The position numbers and the translations under genes are program-made. The notes below the pieces were generated by a model that was given only the letters and a program-made list of their open reading frames with translations, was not told the origin of the DNA and did no database searches. Of a DNA stretch of 8,982 bases, positions 1-6,271 are shown one piece after another. Numbering within the stretch: the stretch's first letter is position 1; each line of letters starts with the position of its first letter. The DNA lies in assembly GCA_023392755.1 (NCBI GenBank), contig JAEWNM010000056.1, positions 1 through 8,982 of the forward strand, given 5' to 3'. Source of the stretch: Bacillota bacterium (lineage in GTDB: Bacteria > Bacillota > Clostridia > Christensenellales > Aristaeellaceae).

Positions 1-2
1 AT

Positions 3-1151
3 CCTATGCTGCAGCGCATGAGGCTGAAGGGCGAAATCAGCAATTTCAAGCGCCATACCTCCGGCCACTGGTATTTTTCCCTGAAGGATGACGCCGCCCG
101 CATCAATTGCGTCATGTTCCGCCAGAACAACCTCGCTGTTCGGCTAGTGCCAAGAGACGGAATGCAGGTGGTGTTGACCGGCAGTGTGAGCCTGTATCCC
201 CGGGACGGCACATACCAGTTTTATGCCGAGGGGATGAAGGAAGACGGCCTGGGGGATTTGTTTGTGCGCTTTGAGCAGCTAAAGGCAAAGCTGCAAAAGG
301 AAGGGCTGTTTGACGCATCACGCAAGCGGCCCCTTCCGCTGCTGCCCGATAAGGTGGGCATTGTCACCTCCCGCACCGGGGCGGTGATAAGCGATATATG
401 CCAGGTATCCTGGCGGCGCCATCCGAAAATGGACCTCGTACTTTTTCCCGCGCAGGTGCAGGGCGAAGGCGCGGCGGAGGATATTGTCCGGGGCATCGAA
501 ACGCTGGGAAGGATGCCCGGCATTTCGGTAATCATCGTTGGCCGGGGCGGCGGCTCCATGGAGGATTTATGGGCCTTCAATGAGGAGATTGTCGCCCGTG
601 CCATTATGGCCTGCCCCGTTCCGGTGGTGTCCGCCGTGGGCCACGAGACGGACTTTACCATCGCCGATTTTGTGGCAGACGTGCGGGCTTCCACCCCATC
701 CGCTGCGGCGGAAATGGCGGTGCCAAGCCTGAAGGACCTGCTGTACACCTTGTCGCAGCTTGAAGCGCGCCTTTTGAGAGGTGCGGACAAGACGGTTCTG
801 GAAAAGCAGGAGCGGATTTTGCAGGCACAAAACAGGCTGCAAGGCCTGCACCCCAGGGCGCAGGTACTTTCCGCGCTGCACAGTTCCGACCTGCTTACCG
901 GGCGGCTTCAAAATGCCATGCGTACAGCCCTTATGCTATGGGAATCGCGGTTCACCGCCGCCAAGGCCAGGCTTTTTGCGCTGGGGCCCATGCAGGTATT
1001 GAAAAGGGGCTATGCTTTGGCGTTCAAGGAAGGCGTGCCAGTGGCGGGGGCAAAGTCCGTCGCTCCGGGCGACAGGCTGCGGGTGGTTTTTTCAGACGGC
1101 CAGGTGATGGCCCAGGCGCTTGAAACGAAGGAGGGGAATCCTTTTGAGTGA
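3..1151 (+). CDS. xseA: Exodeoxyribonuclease VII large subunit, 5' end outside the window
   Basis: This is the catalytic large subunit of exonuclease VII, which degrades single-stranded DNA from both ends to short oligonucleotides in the cytoplasm and acts in repair together with XseB. Numbering from the Met at base 6, an N-terminal OB-fold segment (GEISNFKRHTSGHWYFSLKDD, about 9-29) is followed by the nuclease domain with GRGGGSMEDLWAFNEE (179-194), GHETDFT (212-218) and RASTPSAAAE (227-236). A helical region follows, then the C-terminal L-K-R-G-Y-A-L signature (332-338). The reading frame is open to the window edge (a Pro codon precedes the Met), and the family normally has about 20 more residues before this point, so the true start lies upstream. 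The stop overlaps the start of xseB by 8 bases, which implies translational coupling of the two subunits. Identification is firm; only the start is missing. Confidence 0.96.
   Translation, partial: PMLQRMRLKGEISNFKRHTSGHWYFSLKDDAARINCVMFRQNNLAVRLVPRDGMQVVLTGSVSLYPRDGTYQFYAEGMKEDGLGDLFVRFEQLKAKLQKEGLFDASRKRPLPLLPDKVGIVTSRTGAVISDICQVSWRRHPKMDLVLFPAQVQGEGAAEDIVRGIETLGRMPGISVIIVGRGGGSMEDLWAFNEEIVARAIMACPVPVVSAVGHETDFTIADFVADVRASTPSAAAEMAVPSLKDLLYTLSQLEARLLRGADKTVLEKQERILQAQNRLQGLHPRAQVLSALHSSDLLTGRLQNAMRTALMLWESRFTAAKARLFALGPMQVLKRGYALAFKEGVPVAGAKSVAPGDRLRVVFSDGQVMAQALETKEGNPFE
1128..1136 (+). promoter_or_regulatory. Ribosome binding site that sets the xseB start
   Basis: The purine run AAGGAGGGG ends 7 bases before the TTG at 1144. 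It lies inside the end of xseA and supports that TTG over the earlier in-frame TTG at 1120, which has no comparable site. Confidence 0.75.
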
Positions 1152-1380
1152 GCTGCAAAACGCCGAATCTTTTGAGCAGACGCTGGAAAGATTCGAAACG
1201 CTGGTAAAGACCATGGAAGCGGGCGGACAGCCGCTGGAGGGCATGCTCCGCCTGTACGAGGAGGGCATTGCTCTTTCCAGCCGCCTGAAGGACCAATTGG
1301 AAAAGGCCCAGGGCAAGTTGACGGAACTGACCCGGAGCGGGGAATTGGACGCTATGGACAAGGCGGGGCAGGCACCGTGA
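1144..1380 (+). CDS. xseB: Exodeoxyribonuclease VII small subunit
   Basis: This is the small non-catalytic subunit of exonuclease VII; several copies bind the helical part of XseA. The 78-residue product matches the usual 70-80 residues and has the family pattern S-F-E-x-x-L-E-R-F-E-x-L-V near the N-terminus, then M-E-x-G-x-x-P-L-E and L-Y-E-E-G, followed by a charged helix (RLKDQLEKAQGKL). I chose the TTG at 1144 because a strong Shine-Dalgarno run lies just before it and because the protein then begins SELQNAESFEQ, close to typical XseB N-termini. It overlaps the end of xseA by 8 bases. Its TGA overlaps the GTG of ispA in a GTGA junction, so all three are likely translationally coupled. Confidence 0.92.
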   Translation: MSELQNAESFEQTLERFETLVKTMEAGGQPLEGMLRLYEEGIALSSRLKDQLEKAQGKLTELTRSGELDAMDKAGQAP

Positions 1381-2273
1381 AAGAGACGTACGTAACATAC
1401 CAGGCCATGGTGGAGGATGCGCTGCTTGAGGCCATCAGGCCCGGGGATACGGTGCCTGAAAATGATCAGATTCCCGGCGGCTTGGGCCGGGCGATGCGTT
1501 ACAGCCTGCTGGCCGGGGGCAAACGGCTACGGCCCGTGCTGCTGCTGGGGGCCTATGCCATCAGGAAGGAAGATGTGTCTTACGCCCTTCCTTACGCGGT
1601 GGCGATGGAGATGATCCACACGTATTCGCTTATCCATGACGACCTGCCTGCCATGGACGATGATGATTTGCGCCGCGGCAAGCCCACCTGCCACAAAATG
1701 TACGGGGAGGCAGTGGCCATTCTGGCGGGGGACGGGCTTCTGAACATGGCCTACGAAACCATGCTTAAGGCCGCTTTGAGGCTTAATACCCGGGAAGCCG
1801 TGGAAGCGGTAAGTGCCATCGCTCGCAGCGCGGGCGTAACGGGGATGGTGGCGGGTCAGACGCTGGATGTGACCATGGAAGGCCAGCCGCCGGATATTTC
1901 CCTGGTCAATTACATACACCGCCACAAGACGGCGGATATGATCACCGGGGCGGTGGAGGCGGGGCTCACGCTTGCCGGCGGCACGGAGGCCGAGCTTCGG
2001 GCGGTGAAAGCGTATGGCTATCATGCGGGTCTGGCTTTTCAAATTGCCGACGATCTGCTGGATTTGAACGGGGATGAAAAGCTGCTGGGCAAAAGGACGG
2101 GTATGGATCAAAAAAGCGGAAAGCTTACCTGGCCTGCCTGCGTGGGGCCGGAAAAGGCGCTGGCGGACGCCCGGCATCATGTGGCCGAGGCTCAAAACGC
2201 CCTTTCCCTTTTTGAACAAAAGGGAAACTTTCTTGCATACCTTGCGCAAAGCATGCTTCACCGGGTACAATGA
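1377..2273 (+). CDS. ispA: Farnesyl/geranylgeranyl diphosphate synthase (polyprenyl synthetase family)
   Basis: This cytoplasmic prenyltransferase condenses isopentenyl diphosphate with allylic diphosphates to give farnesyl (possibly geranylgeranyl) diphosphate, the precursor for undecaprenyl phosphate and quinones. Visible in the 298 residues are GGKRLRP (47-53), which binds isopentenyl diphosphate, the first Asp-rich motif in HDDLPAMDDDDLRRG (87-101), the AGQ turn (159-161), the second Asp-rich motif DDLLD (225-229) and KLTWP (249-253). The DD-x4-D form of the first motif, with S-L-I-H before it, resembles bacterial type II farnesyl diphosphate synthases such as E. coli IspA; product length is inferred, not proven. 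The start is a GTG overlapping the xseB stop, with GGCGGGG 8 bases upstream. The order xseA-xseB-ispA is common in Clostridia, where dxs often follows; here a PAP2-like gene comes next. Confidence 0.94.
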   Translation: MKETYVTYQAMVEDALLEAIRPGDTVPENDQIPGGLGRAMRYSLLAGGKRLRPVLLLGAYAIRKEDVSYALPYAVAMEMIHTYSLIHDDLPAMDDDDLRRGKPTCHKMYGEAVAILAGDGLLNMAYETMLKAALRLNTREAVEAVSAIARSAGVTGMVAGQTLDVTMEGQPPDISLVNYIHRHKTADMITGAVEAGLTLAGGTEAELRAVKAYGYHAGLAFQIADDLLDLNGDEKLLGKRTGMDQKSGKLTWPACVGPEKALADARHHVAEAQNALSLFEQKGNFLAYLAQSMLHRVQ

Positions 2274-2312
2274 ATGCGGCTACCATCAAACGGATAAGAG
2301 GCGGTTGTTTCT

Positions 2313-2762
2313 TTGCATAGCATTGCGGAAATTTTGCGGAACCAGATTTTGCTTTGCGCCATGACATCCTGGTTTGTCGCCCAGGCGCTGAAGGTGCCCA
2401 TCTATTATCTGGTGGAGCATGAATTCAACTGGCGCAGGTGGCTGGGCTCCGGCGGTATGCCCAGCTCCCATACGGCCCTGGTTGTATCGCTGGCCGCCAT
2501 GGTGGGGGCGCGGCTGGGATTTGACACGGGGGAATTTGCCATATCCTTTGCACTGGCTATCATTGTAATGTACGACGCCGCCGGCGTGCGCAGGGAAACG
2601 GGCACCCAGGCGGCGGTCATCAACAAGATATTGCATGACATGCTGGTGGACGGAAAGCACATTACCGAAGAGGAATTAAAGGAACTCATCGGCCATACGC
2701 CCCTGGAGGTTTTTGCCGGAGCGCTGCTGGGGCTGATTATTACCGGGCTGTTCCTGATATAA
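2313..2762 (+). CDS. Divergent PAP2 family membrane protein (YuiD-like)
   Basis: This is a small integral membrane protein of the divergent PAP2 (DUF212) family, distantly related to acid phosphatase/vanadium haloperoxidase enzymes. Its substrate is not established. The 149-residue product shows QALKVPIYYL (24-33), the family hallmark GSGGMPSSHTA (45-55) with the histidine expected in PAP2 proteins, a hydrophobic stretch at about 73-87 running into MYDAAGVRR (86-94), and GHTPLEVFAGALLGLIITG (127-145) forming a C-terminal membrane helix. It resembles B. subtilis YuiD throughout. The start is uncertain: the TTG at 2313 has a modest AAGAGG 11 bases upstream and gives the normal length, while an ATG at 2361 would cut into the first hydrophobic segment. 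The gap to ispA is 39 bases. Beside ispA, a role in prenyl-phosphate metabolism is tempting but only inferred. Confidence 0.88.
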   Translation: MHSIAEILRNQILLCAMTSWFVAQALKVPIYYLVEHEFNWRRWLGSGGMPSSHTALVVSLAAMVGARLGFDTGEFAISFALAIIVMYDAAGVRRETGTQAAVINKILHDMLVDGKHITEEELKELIGHTPLEVFAGALLGLIITGLFLI

Positions 2763-2783
2763 AGCACGCGAGGAGGAAAATGT

Positions 2784-3314
2784 ATGGATCATTTCATGGA
2801 AGAAATCGTGGTCAAGAAAAGCAGGGGCCTGGACGAGGCGCTGTATTTCATCTCGGCGGTGGTAATGGTCATCATGGCGCTGCTGGCGGTGGTGCAGTTT
2901 CAATTTCTGTTTGCTTCCTTTAACATTTACTCCTTGATCATGGTGCTTGTCTGCGGCGGCAGCGCGGCGCTTCTGTTCCTGCGCCGGGACAGGCTGCGCA
3001 CCGAGTTCGAGTACACCTTCACCAATGGGGAAATGGATTTTGCCAAGGTTTTCAATAACCAGAAGCGCAAGAGCCTTGGCACCATGCGTGTGAAGAACGT
3101 GGAGGCCTTCGGCCCCGTATCCTCCCCTTCCTTCCAGCGCTATATTTCCATGCCGGGCATCAAAAGGGAGCACTGGTTTTTAAACCGCGGCGCTGAGCTC
3201 TATTATTTCTATTTTGTGAAAGACAACAACAAGCGCGTCATCATTCTGGAGCCAACGGAAGAAATGGTGGATATGATCAAAAAATATCTGCAAAGGGGCG
3301 CCTATCAGGCATAA
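2784..3314 (+). CDS. Two-helix membrane protein, DUF6106-like, function unknown
   Basis: I recognise this as probably a member of DUF6106, an uncharacterised family I associate with clostridial genomes; the assignment rests on memory of the pattern, not a search. The 176-residue protein begins with a short charged N-terminus (MDHFMEEIVVKKSRG), then two hydrophobic segments (about 18-45 and 48-66) and a basic stop-transfer stretch (RRDRLR, 67-72). The soluble C-terminal domain starts with EFEYTFTNGEMDFAKVFNNQKRK (74-96) and contains VKNVEAFGP (103-111). The basic residues after the second helix suggest that this domain is cytoplasmic. AGGAGG 7 bases before the ATG makes the start secure. The stop shares one base with the start of the cysteine desulfurase (TAATG), so the two are probably translated together. 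No enzymatic motif is visible. Confidence 0.8.
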   Translation: MDHFMEEIVVKKSRGLDEALYFISAVVMVIMALLAVVQFQFLFASFNIYSLIMVLVCGGSAALLFLRRDRLRTEFEYTFTNGEMDFAKVFNNQKRKSLGTMRVKNVEAFGPVSSPSFQRYISMPGIKREHWFLNRGAELYYFYFVKDNNKRVIILEPTEEMVDMIKKYLQRGAYQA

Positions 3315-4465
3315 TGGAAGCATATCTGGACAACAGCGCCACCACAAGGCCGTCTGATGCGGTAATTCAGGCCGTTGTAAACGCCATGCGTGACGGCTAT
3401 TTCAACCCCTCCTCCCCATACGGGCCAGCCCTCGCGGCTGAAAAGCGCATGGGTGATTGCCGGGCGCTGCTGGCGTCACATGTGCATGCCCGGGCGGAGG
3501 AGGTGCTTTTTACCGCCGGGGGCACGGAGGCCGACAACCTGGCTATCCTGGGCTATCTTTCAACGGTCAGGAAGCCGGGCAAGGTTTTGTATACGGCGGT
3601 GGAGCACCCCGCCGTGAAGCAAAGCTGCCTTGCGGCGGAGCGGATGGGCCACACCGCTTTGAGCATCCCTGTGGGGAAGGACGGCACGGCGGACCTGGAA
3701 GCAATGGCTGCTATGCTGGATGAAAGCGTGCTTATGCTTTGCGTGATGCAGGTGAATAACGAAACGGGAGCCATACAGCCGGTTGGTGAAATCGCGGCCC
3801 TTCGGGACAGATTATGCCCCAAAGCCGCCCTTCACGTGGACGGGGTGCAGGGCTTTTTGCGCGTGCCCTTTTCCATGCGGGATTTGAACGTGCAATCCTA
3901 CGCTTTGAGCGCCCACAAGATACACGGCCCCAAGGGCGTGGGCGCGCTGATATTGCAAAAAGGCCACAGGGTGAGCCCGCGGGAGTTTGGCGGCGGGCAG
4001 GAAAACGGCCTGCGCTCCGGCACGGAAAACACACCCGGCATCGCGGGCCTTTGCGCCGCGGTTCAAAGCTACCCCGCCGGCGCACCGGAGGCGATGGCCG
4101 GGCTCAAGCGGCGGCTGTTTGACGCGCTGGCTGGAAGCCTGCCCGCCGTGCACATCAACGGACCGTGCCTTGACAGCCCCTTTTGCGGCCCCCATATCCT
4201 GAATATTTCCCTGCCGCCCGTCCGGTCGGAGACCATGCTCTACGCCTTGGCCGGGGACGGCGTTTATGTGAGCATGGGCTCCGCCTGCTCTTCCCGCAGG
4301 CAAAAGGTGTCTGACGCGCTGAAAGCTATGGCTGTGCCCCAGTCGGATGCGGAGTGCGCCATCCGCTTCAGCCTTTCCCCCTATACCACAGAGGCGGAAA
4401 TCGATTACGCGGCGGAGCGGGTGAAGGAGCATTATCAAACACTGTCCAGGTTTGTAAGACGATAA
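3314..4465 (+). CDS. Cysteine desulfurase (class V aminotransferase, NifS/IscS type)
   Basis: This PLP enzyme converts cysteine to alanine and holds the sulfur as a protein persulfide for transfer to acceptors. Visible in the 383 residues are YLDNSATT (4-11), GGTEADNLA (69-77), the PLP-stacking histidine in VEHPAVK (H98), NNETG (148-152), HVDGVQ (174-179), the Schiff-base lysine in SAHKIHGPKG (K202), GGGQENGLRSGTENT (226-240) and the persulfide cysteine in MGSACSSRR (C325). Its closeness to thiI (28-base gap) suggests that it is the dedicated sulfur donor for ThiI, as with B. subtilis NifZ; that pairing is inferred from position. No good Shine-Dalgarno site lies at the normal distance (AAAGGGG is about 15 bases away), which fits coupling to the overlapping upstream stop. 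An iron-sulfur cluster role cannot be excluded. Confidence 0.93.
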   Translation: MEAYLDNSATTRPSDAVIQAVVNAMRDGYFNPSSPYGPALAAEKRMGDCRALLASHVHARAEEVLFTAGGTEADNLAILGYLSTVRKPGKVLYTAVEHPAVKQSCLAAERMGHTALSIPVGKDGTADLEAMAAMLDESVLMLCVMQVNNETGAIQPVGEIAALRDRLCPKAALHVDGVQGFLRVPFSMRDLNVQSYALSAHKIHGPKGVGALILQKGHRVSPREFGGGQENGLRSGTENTPGIAGLCAAVQSYPAGAPEAMAGLKRRLFDALAGSLPAVHINGPCLDSPFCGPHILNISLPPVRSETMLYALAGDGVYVSMGSACSSRRQKVSDALKAMAVPQSDAECAIRFSLSPYTTEAEIDYAAERVKEHYQTLSRFVRR

Positions 4466-4493
4466 AGCAACAGCTTCAAAGGAGAATGGTTTC

Positions 4494-5636
4494 ATGCGTG
4501 AGGTGCTCCTGGTGCGCTTTGGCGAGATTTATCTGAAAGGCCTGAACCGGCCTTATTTTCTGCGCATGCTGGTGGACAGGGTCAAGGCCGCTGTCCGGGA
4601 GACGGGCGGGCATGTATGGCTGAACGACAGCCGCGTGTTTGTCAGCGGCGCGGATTTGAACGAGTGCATACGCAGGGTGACCAAGGTATTTGGCGTGCAC
4701 TCCGTATGCCCTGCCGTGGAAATGGAAAAGGCCGATTTTACTGCGCTGTGCGCTGCCGCCGCGGAACTGATGAAGGATATCAAAGGCACGTTCAAGGTAT
4801 CCGCCCGCCGCTCCGACAAGCGCTATTTTTTGGATTCGCCCCAAATCAACGGCCGCATGGGCGAATACTTGCTTGAAAGGCTGCCCAACCTCGCGGTGGA
4901 TGTCCATAACCCCGAGCACGTACTGAACGTTGAGATTAGGGATATGGCCTACCTTTACGCAAAAACCGTCATGGGCGCGGGCGGCATGCCGGTAGGCACA
5001 AACGGCCGGGCCACGCTGCTTTTATCCGGCGGCATCGACAGCCCTGTGGCGGGATACATGATTGCCAAGCGGGGCGTTGCCGTCAGCGCCGTGCACTTCC
5101 ACTCCTTCCCCTACACCAGCGACAGGGCGAAGGAAAAGGTGCTGTCCCTGGCCCGAATTCTATCCGAAAGCCTGTGCGGCGTTCGGGTGCATGTGGTGCC
5201 CTTTACCCGCATCCAGATGGAGATTCACGAAAAATGCCCGGAGGAATATACCACCCTCATCATGCGCAGGTACATGATGCGTATTACCGAGCGGATCGCG
5301 GTGACGGAGCGCTCCCATGGCCTGATTACAGGCGAGAGCATCGGCCAGGTTGCCAGCCAGACCATGGAAGCGCTGATCTGCACGGATCAGGTGGTATCCT
5401 TGCCTGTGTACCGGCCCCTGATCGGTTTTGACAAGCAGGAGATCATTGACGTGGCAAGGAAAATCGGCACGTTCGAAACATCCTCCCTGCCCTATGAGGA
5501 TTGCTGCACCGTGTTCACCCCCCGGCATCCAGCCACCAGGCCCAAACTGGAAAAAATACTGGAGGGGGAGGCGCTGTTGGATAGCGAGGCCCTCATCCGG
5601 GATGCGATGGAAAATATTGAGATTGTAGATGTGTAA
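4494..5636 (+). CDS. thiI: tRNA 4-thiouridine synthase / thiamine sulfur carrier enzyme ThiI
   Basis: ThiI adenylates uridine 8 of tRNA and inserts sulfur from a desulfurase persulfide to make 4-thiouridine; in many bacteria it also feeds sulfur to ThiS for thiamine. The 380-residue protein has an N-terminal ferredoxin-like part (VRFGEIYLKGLNRPYF, 7-22), a THUMP domain (about 60-165, including FKVSARRSDKRY, 100-111), the PP-loop ATP site SGGIDSP (178-184), and GESIGQVASQT (280-290). A Cys pair in PYEDCC (C337, C338) lies in the region where catalytic cysteines are expected. It ends without the C-terminal rhodanese domain of E. coli ThiI, the usual short form in Bacillota, so sulfur transfer should rely on these cysteines and the adjacent desulfurase. 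AAAGGAG 9 bases upstream supports the ATG. It is the last gene of the plus-strand run. Confidence 0.95.
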   Translation: MREVLLVRFGEIYLKGLNRPYFLRMLVDRVKAAVRETGGHVWLNDSRVFVSGADLNECIRRVTKVFGVHSVCPAVEMEKADFTALCAAAAELMKDIKGTFKVSARRSDKRYFLDSPQINGRMGEYLLERLPNLAVDVHNPEHVLNVEIRDMAYLYAKTVMGAGGMPVGTNGRATLLLSGGIDSPVAGYMIAKRGVAVSAVHFHSFPYTSDRAKEKVLSLARILSESLCGVRVHVVPFTRIQMEIHEKCPEEYTTLIMRRYMMRITERIAVTERSHGLITGESIGQVASQTMEALICTDQVVSLPVYRPLIGFDKQEIIDVARKIGTFETSSLPYEDCCTVFTPRHPATRPKLEKILEGEALLDSEALIRDAMENIEIVDV

Positions 5637-5705
5637 GGGGTTAGAGCCATTTAATAAAGCGGCGGGCAGCTATGTGAAAATGTGATGCTGATAAAAGCCG
5701 ATAAG
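5637..5705. other. Spacer after thiI without recognisable signal
   Basis: There are no coding signs here and no hairpin followed by a T-run, so I see no convincing intrinsic terminator for the upstream operon. The nearest strong secondary structure is the first hairpin of the repeat element that begins at 5706. Confidence 0.5.
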
Positions 5706-5732
5706 GGCGGGCGATTCATAATCGCCCCTACG
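5706..5732 (+). repeat. Left terminal inverted repeat
   Basis: This 27-base arm begins GGCGGGCGATT and ends CCCCTACG, and pairs perfectly with 5942-5968. Its inner half, from ATAATCGCCCC onward, is also the start of the first 34-bp tandem unit. Confidence 0.8.
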
Positions 5733-5882
5733 GCTGACAAATGAAAGAGCAATAATCGCCCCTACGGCTGACAAATGAGAGGGTAATTATCGCTCCCGCG
5801 GCTGCAAGTGAGAGGGTAATAATCGCCCCTACGGCTGACAAATGAAGGAGTAATAATCGCCCCCGCGGCTGACAAATGAAGG
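5718..5882 (+). repeat. Five tandem copies of a 34-bp unit
   Basis: The units start at 5718, 5752, 5786, 5819 and 5853, each with AT(A/T)ATCGC, and run through CGGCTGACAAATGA plus a short purine-rich tail. The period is 34, 34, 33 (one base deleted in the GCTGCAAGTG of unit 3), then 34; the last copy stops near 5882. Units 1, 2 and 4 carry CCCTACGG, whereas units 3 and 5 carry CCCGCGG. The copies abut directly with no unique spacers, so this is not a CRISPR array. A period not divisible by three also argues against coding. Confidence 0.85.
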
Positions 5883-5885
5883 CAA

Positions 5886-5928
5886 GTTGGTTTTCCGGGT
5901 AATCACCGTCCCGGGCAGTGAAGCCAAC
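5886..5928. repeat. Central dyad of the repeat element
   Basis: Nested inverted repeats are visible: GTTGG (5886-5890) with CCAAC (5924-5928), and inside them CCGGG (5895-5899) with CCCGG (5910-5914) around a 10-base loop. The sequence is unrelated to the 34-bp unit and separates the array from the right arm. Confidence 0.5.
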
Positions 5929-5941
5929 AAACAAAAGGCGT

Positions 5942-5968
5942 CGTAGGGGCGATTATGAATCGCCCGCC
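5942..5968 (-). repeat. Right terminal inverted repeat
   Basis: This is the exact reverse complement of 5706-5732, with the same internal 8-bp hairpin (5947-5965). It ends 45 bases from the bofA stop, so it falls in the 3' untranslated region of bofA and could act as a 3' hairpin there; no T-run follows it on the minus strand. Confidence 0.8.
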
Positions 5969-6013
5969 AAGCGCCGGCCTTCGGTAGATTGAGGGGATGC
6001 CAGACCCGCTTGG

Positions 6014-6271
6014 TTACATTACCCGCAGCACCAGCAGCAGCCCCAGCCCCGGCACGCCCAGCATGCCGGTGATGATGGCCGTCAGGGGATTCATCCCGAT
6101 GGCCAGGTCAAAAGGCGCGGCCAGCAGGTTCCAAACCATCAGCAAGCCAACACCCAACAAGCCGCGTTCCAGCAGCTTCCAGGCCGGCTTGTACGGCTCC
6201 ATACGGACGCCGGCTATGTAGATGAGCAGCAATAACCCGGCATACAGTGCGATCAGCGTGATATGTTCCAT
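6014..6271 (-). CDS. bofA: Pro-sigma-K processing inhibitor BofA family protein
   Basis: In B. subtilis, BofA sits in the outer forespore membrane, where it anchors SpoIVFA and SpoIVFB and holds the SpoIVFB protease inactive, so that sigma-K is released only after a forespore signal. The 85-residue product has the family's size and layout: an N-terminal hydrophobic helix (about 4-20), a short basic linker (RMEPYKPAWKLLERG), a second helix (about 37-51), then the conserved tail with N61-P-L-T-A (61-65) and GMLGVPGLG (69-77) leading into a final hydrophobic stretch. The start is supported by AAAGGGGGAG ending 5 bases before the ATG. bofA usually lies near recR; here it stands alone, divergent from cggR and convergent with thiI. 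A sigma-E-like promoter lies directly upstream. Its presence implies a spore-forming lineage. Confidence 0.87.
   Translation of the reverse strand: MEHITLIALYAGLLLLIYIAGVRMEPYKPAWKLLERGLLGVGLLMVWNLLAAPFDLAIGMNPLTAIITGMLGVPGLGLLLVLRVM

Larger units (their letters stand above)
5706..5968. repeat. MITE-like non-coding element with 27-bp perfect terminal inverted repeats
   Basis: The two ends (5706-5732 and 5942-5968) are exact reverse complements over 27 bases. Each end itself folds into an 8-bp stem with a 3-base loop: GGGCGATT-CAT-AATCGCCC at 5709-5727, and its complement at 5947-5965. A possible 3-base direct repeat AAG flanks the element (5703-5705 and 5969-5971); that could be chance. Between the arms lie a 34-bp tandem array and a central dyad. 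No transposase and no plausible ORF is present. The element sits between the convergent thiI and bofA genes. Terminal inverted repeats, small size and lack of coding capacity fit a MITE or a palindromic intergenic repeat; mobilisation is inferred. Confidence 0.75.

Noticed and set aside
1527..2270. Minus-strand frame of 247 codons opposite ispA
   Set aside because: Antisense shadow; ispA carries both Asp-rich motifs on the plus strand.
3812..4495. Minus-strand frame of 227 codons opposite the cysteine desulfurase
   Set aside because: Antisense shadow of a gene whose catalytic motifs are all present on the plus strand.
5637..5732. Intrinsic terminator for the thiI operon
   Set aside because: The only strong hairpin (5709-5727) belongs to the repeat element and is followed by CTACGG, not a T-run.
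5718..5882. Possible CRISPR array
   Set aside because: The repeats abut directly with no unique spacers, and no cas gene is present.
5728..5934. 68-residue minus-strand ORF rich in repeated AIITLS-like segments
   Set aside because: It is the translation of the 34-bp tandem array in one frame; the period is not a multiple of three and there is no ribosome binding site or family resemblance.
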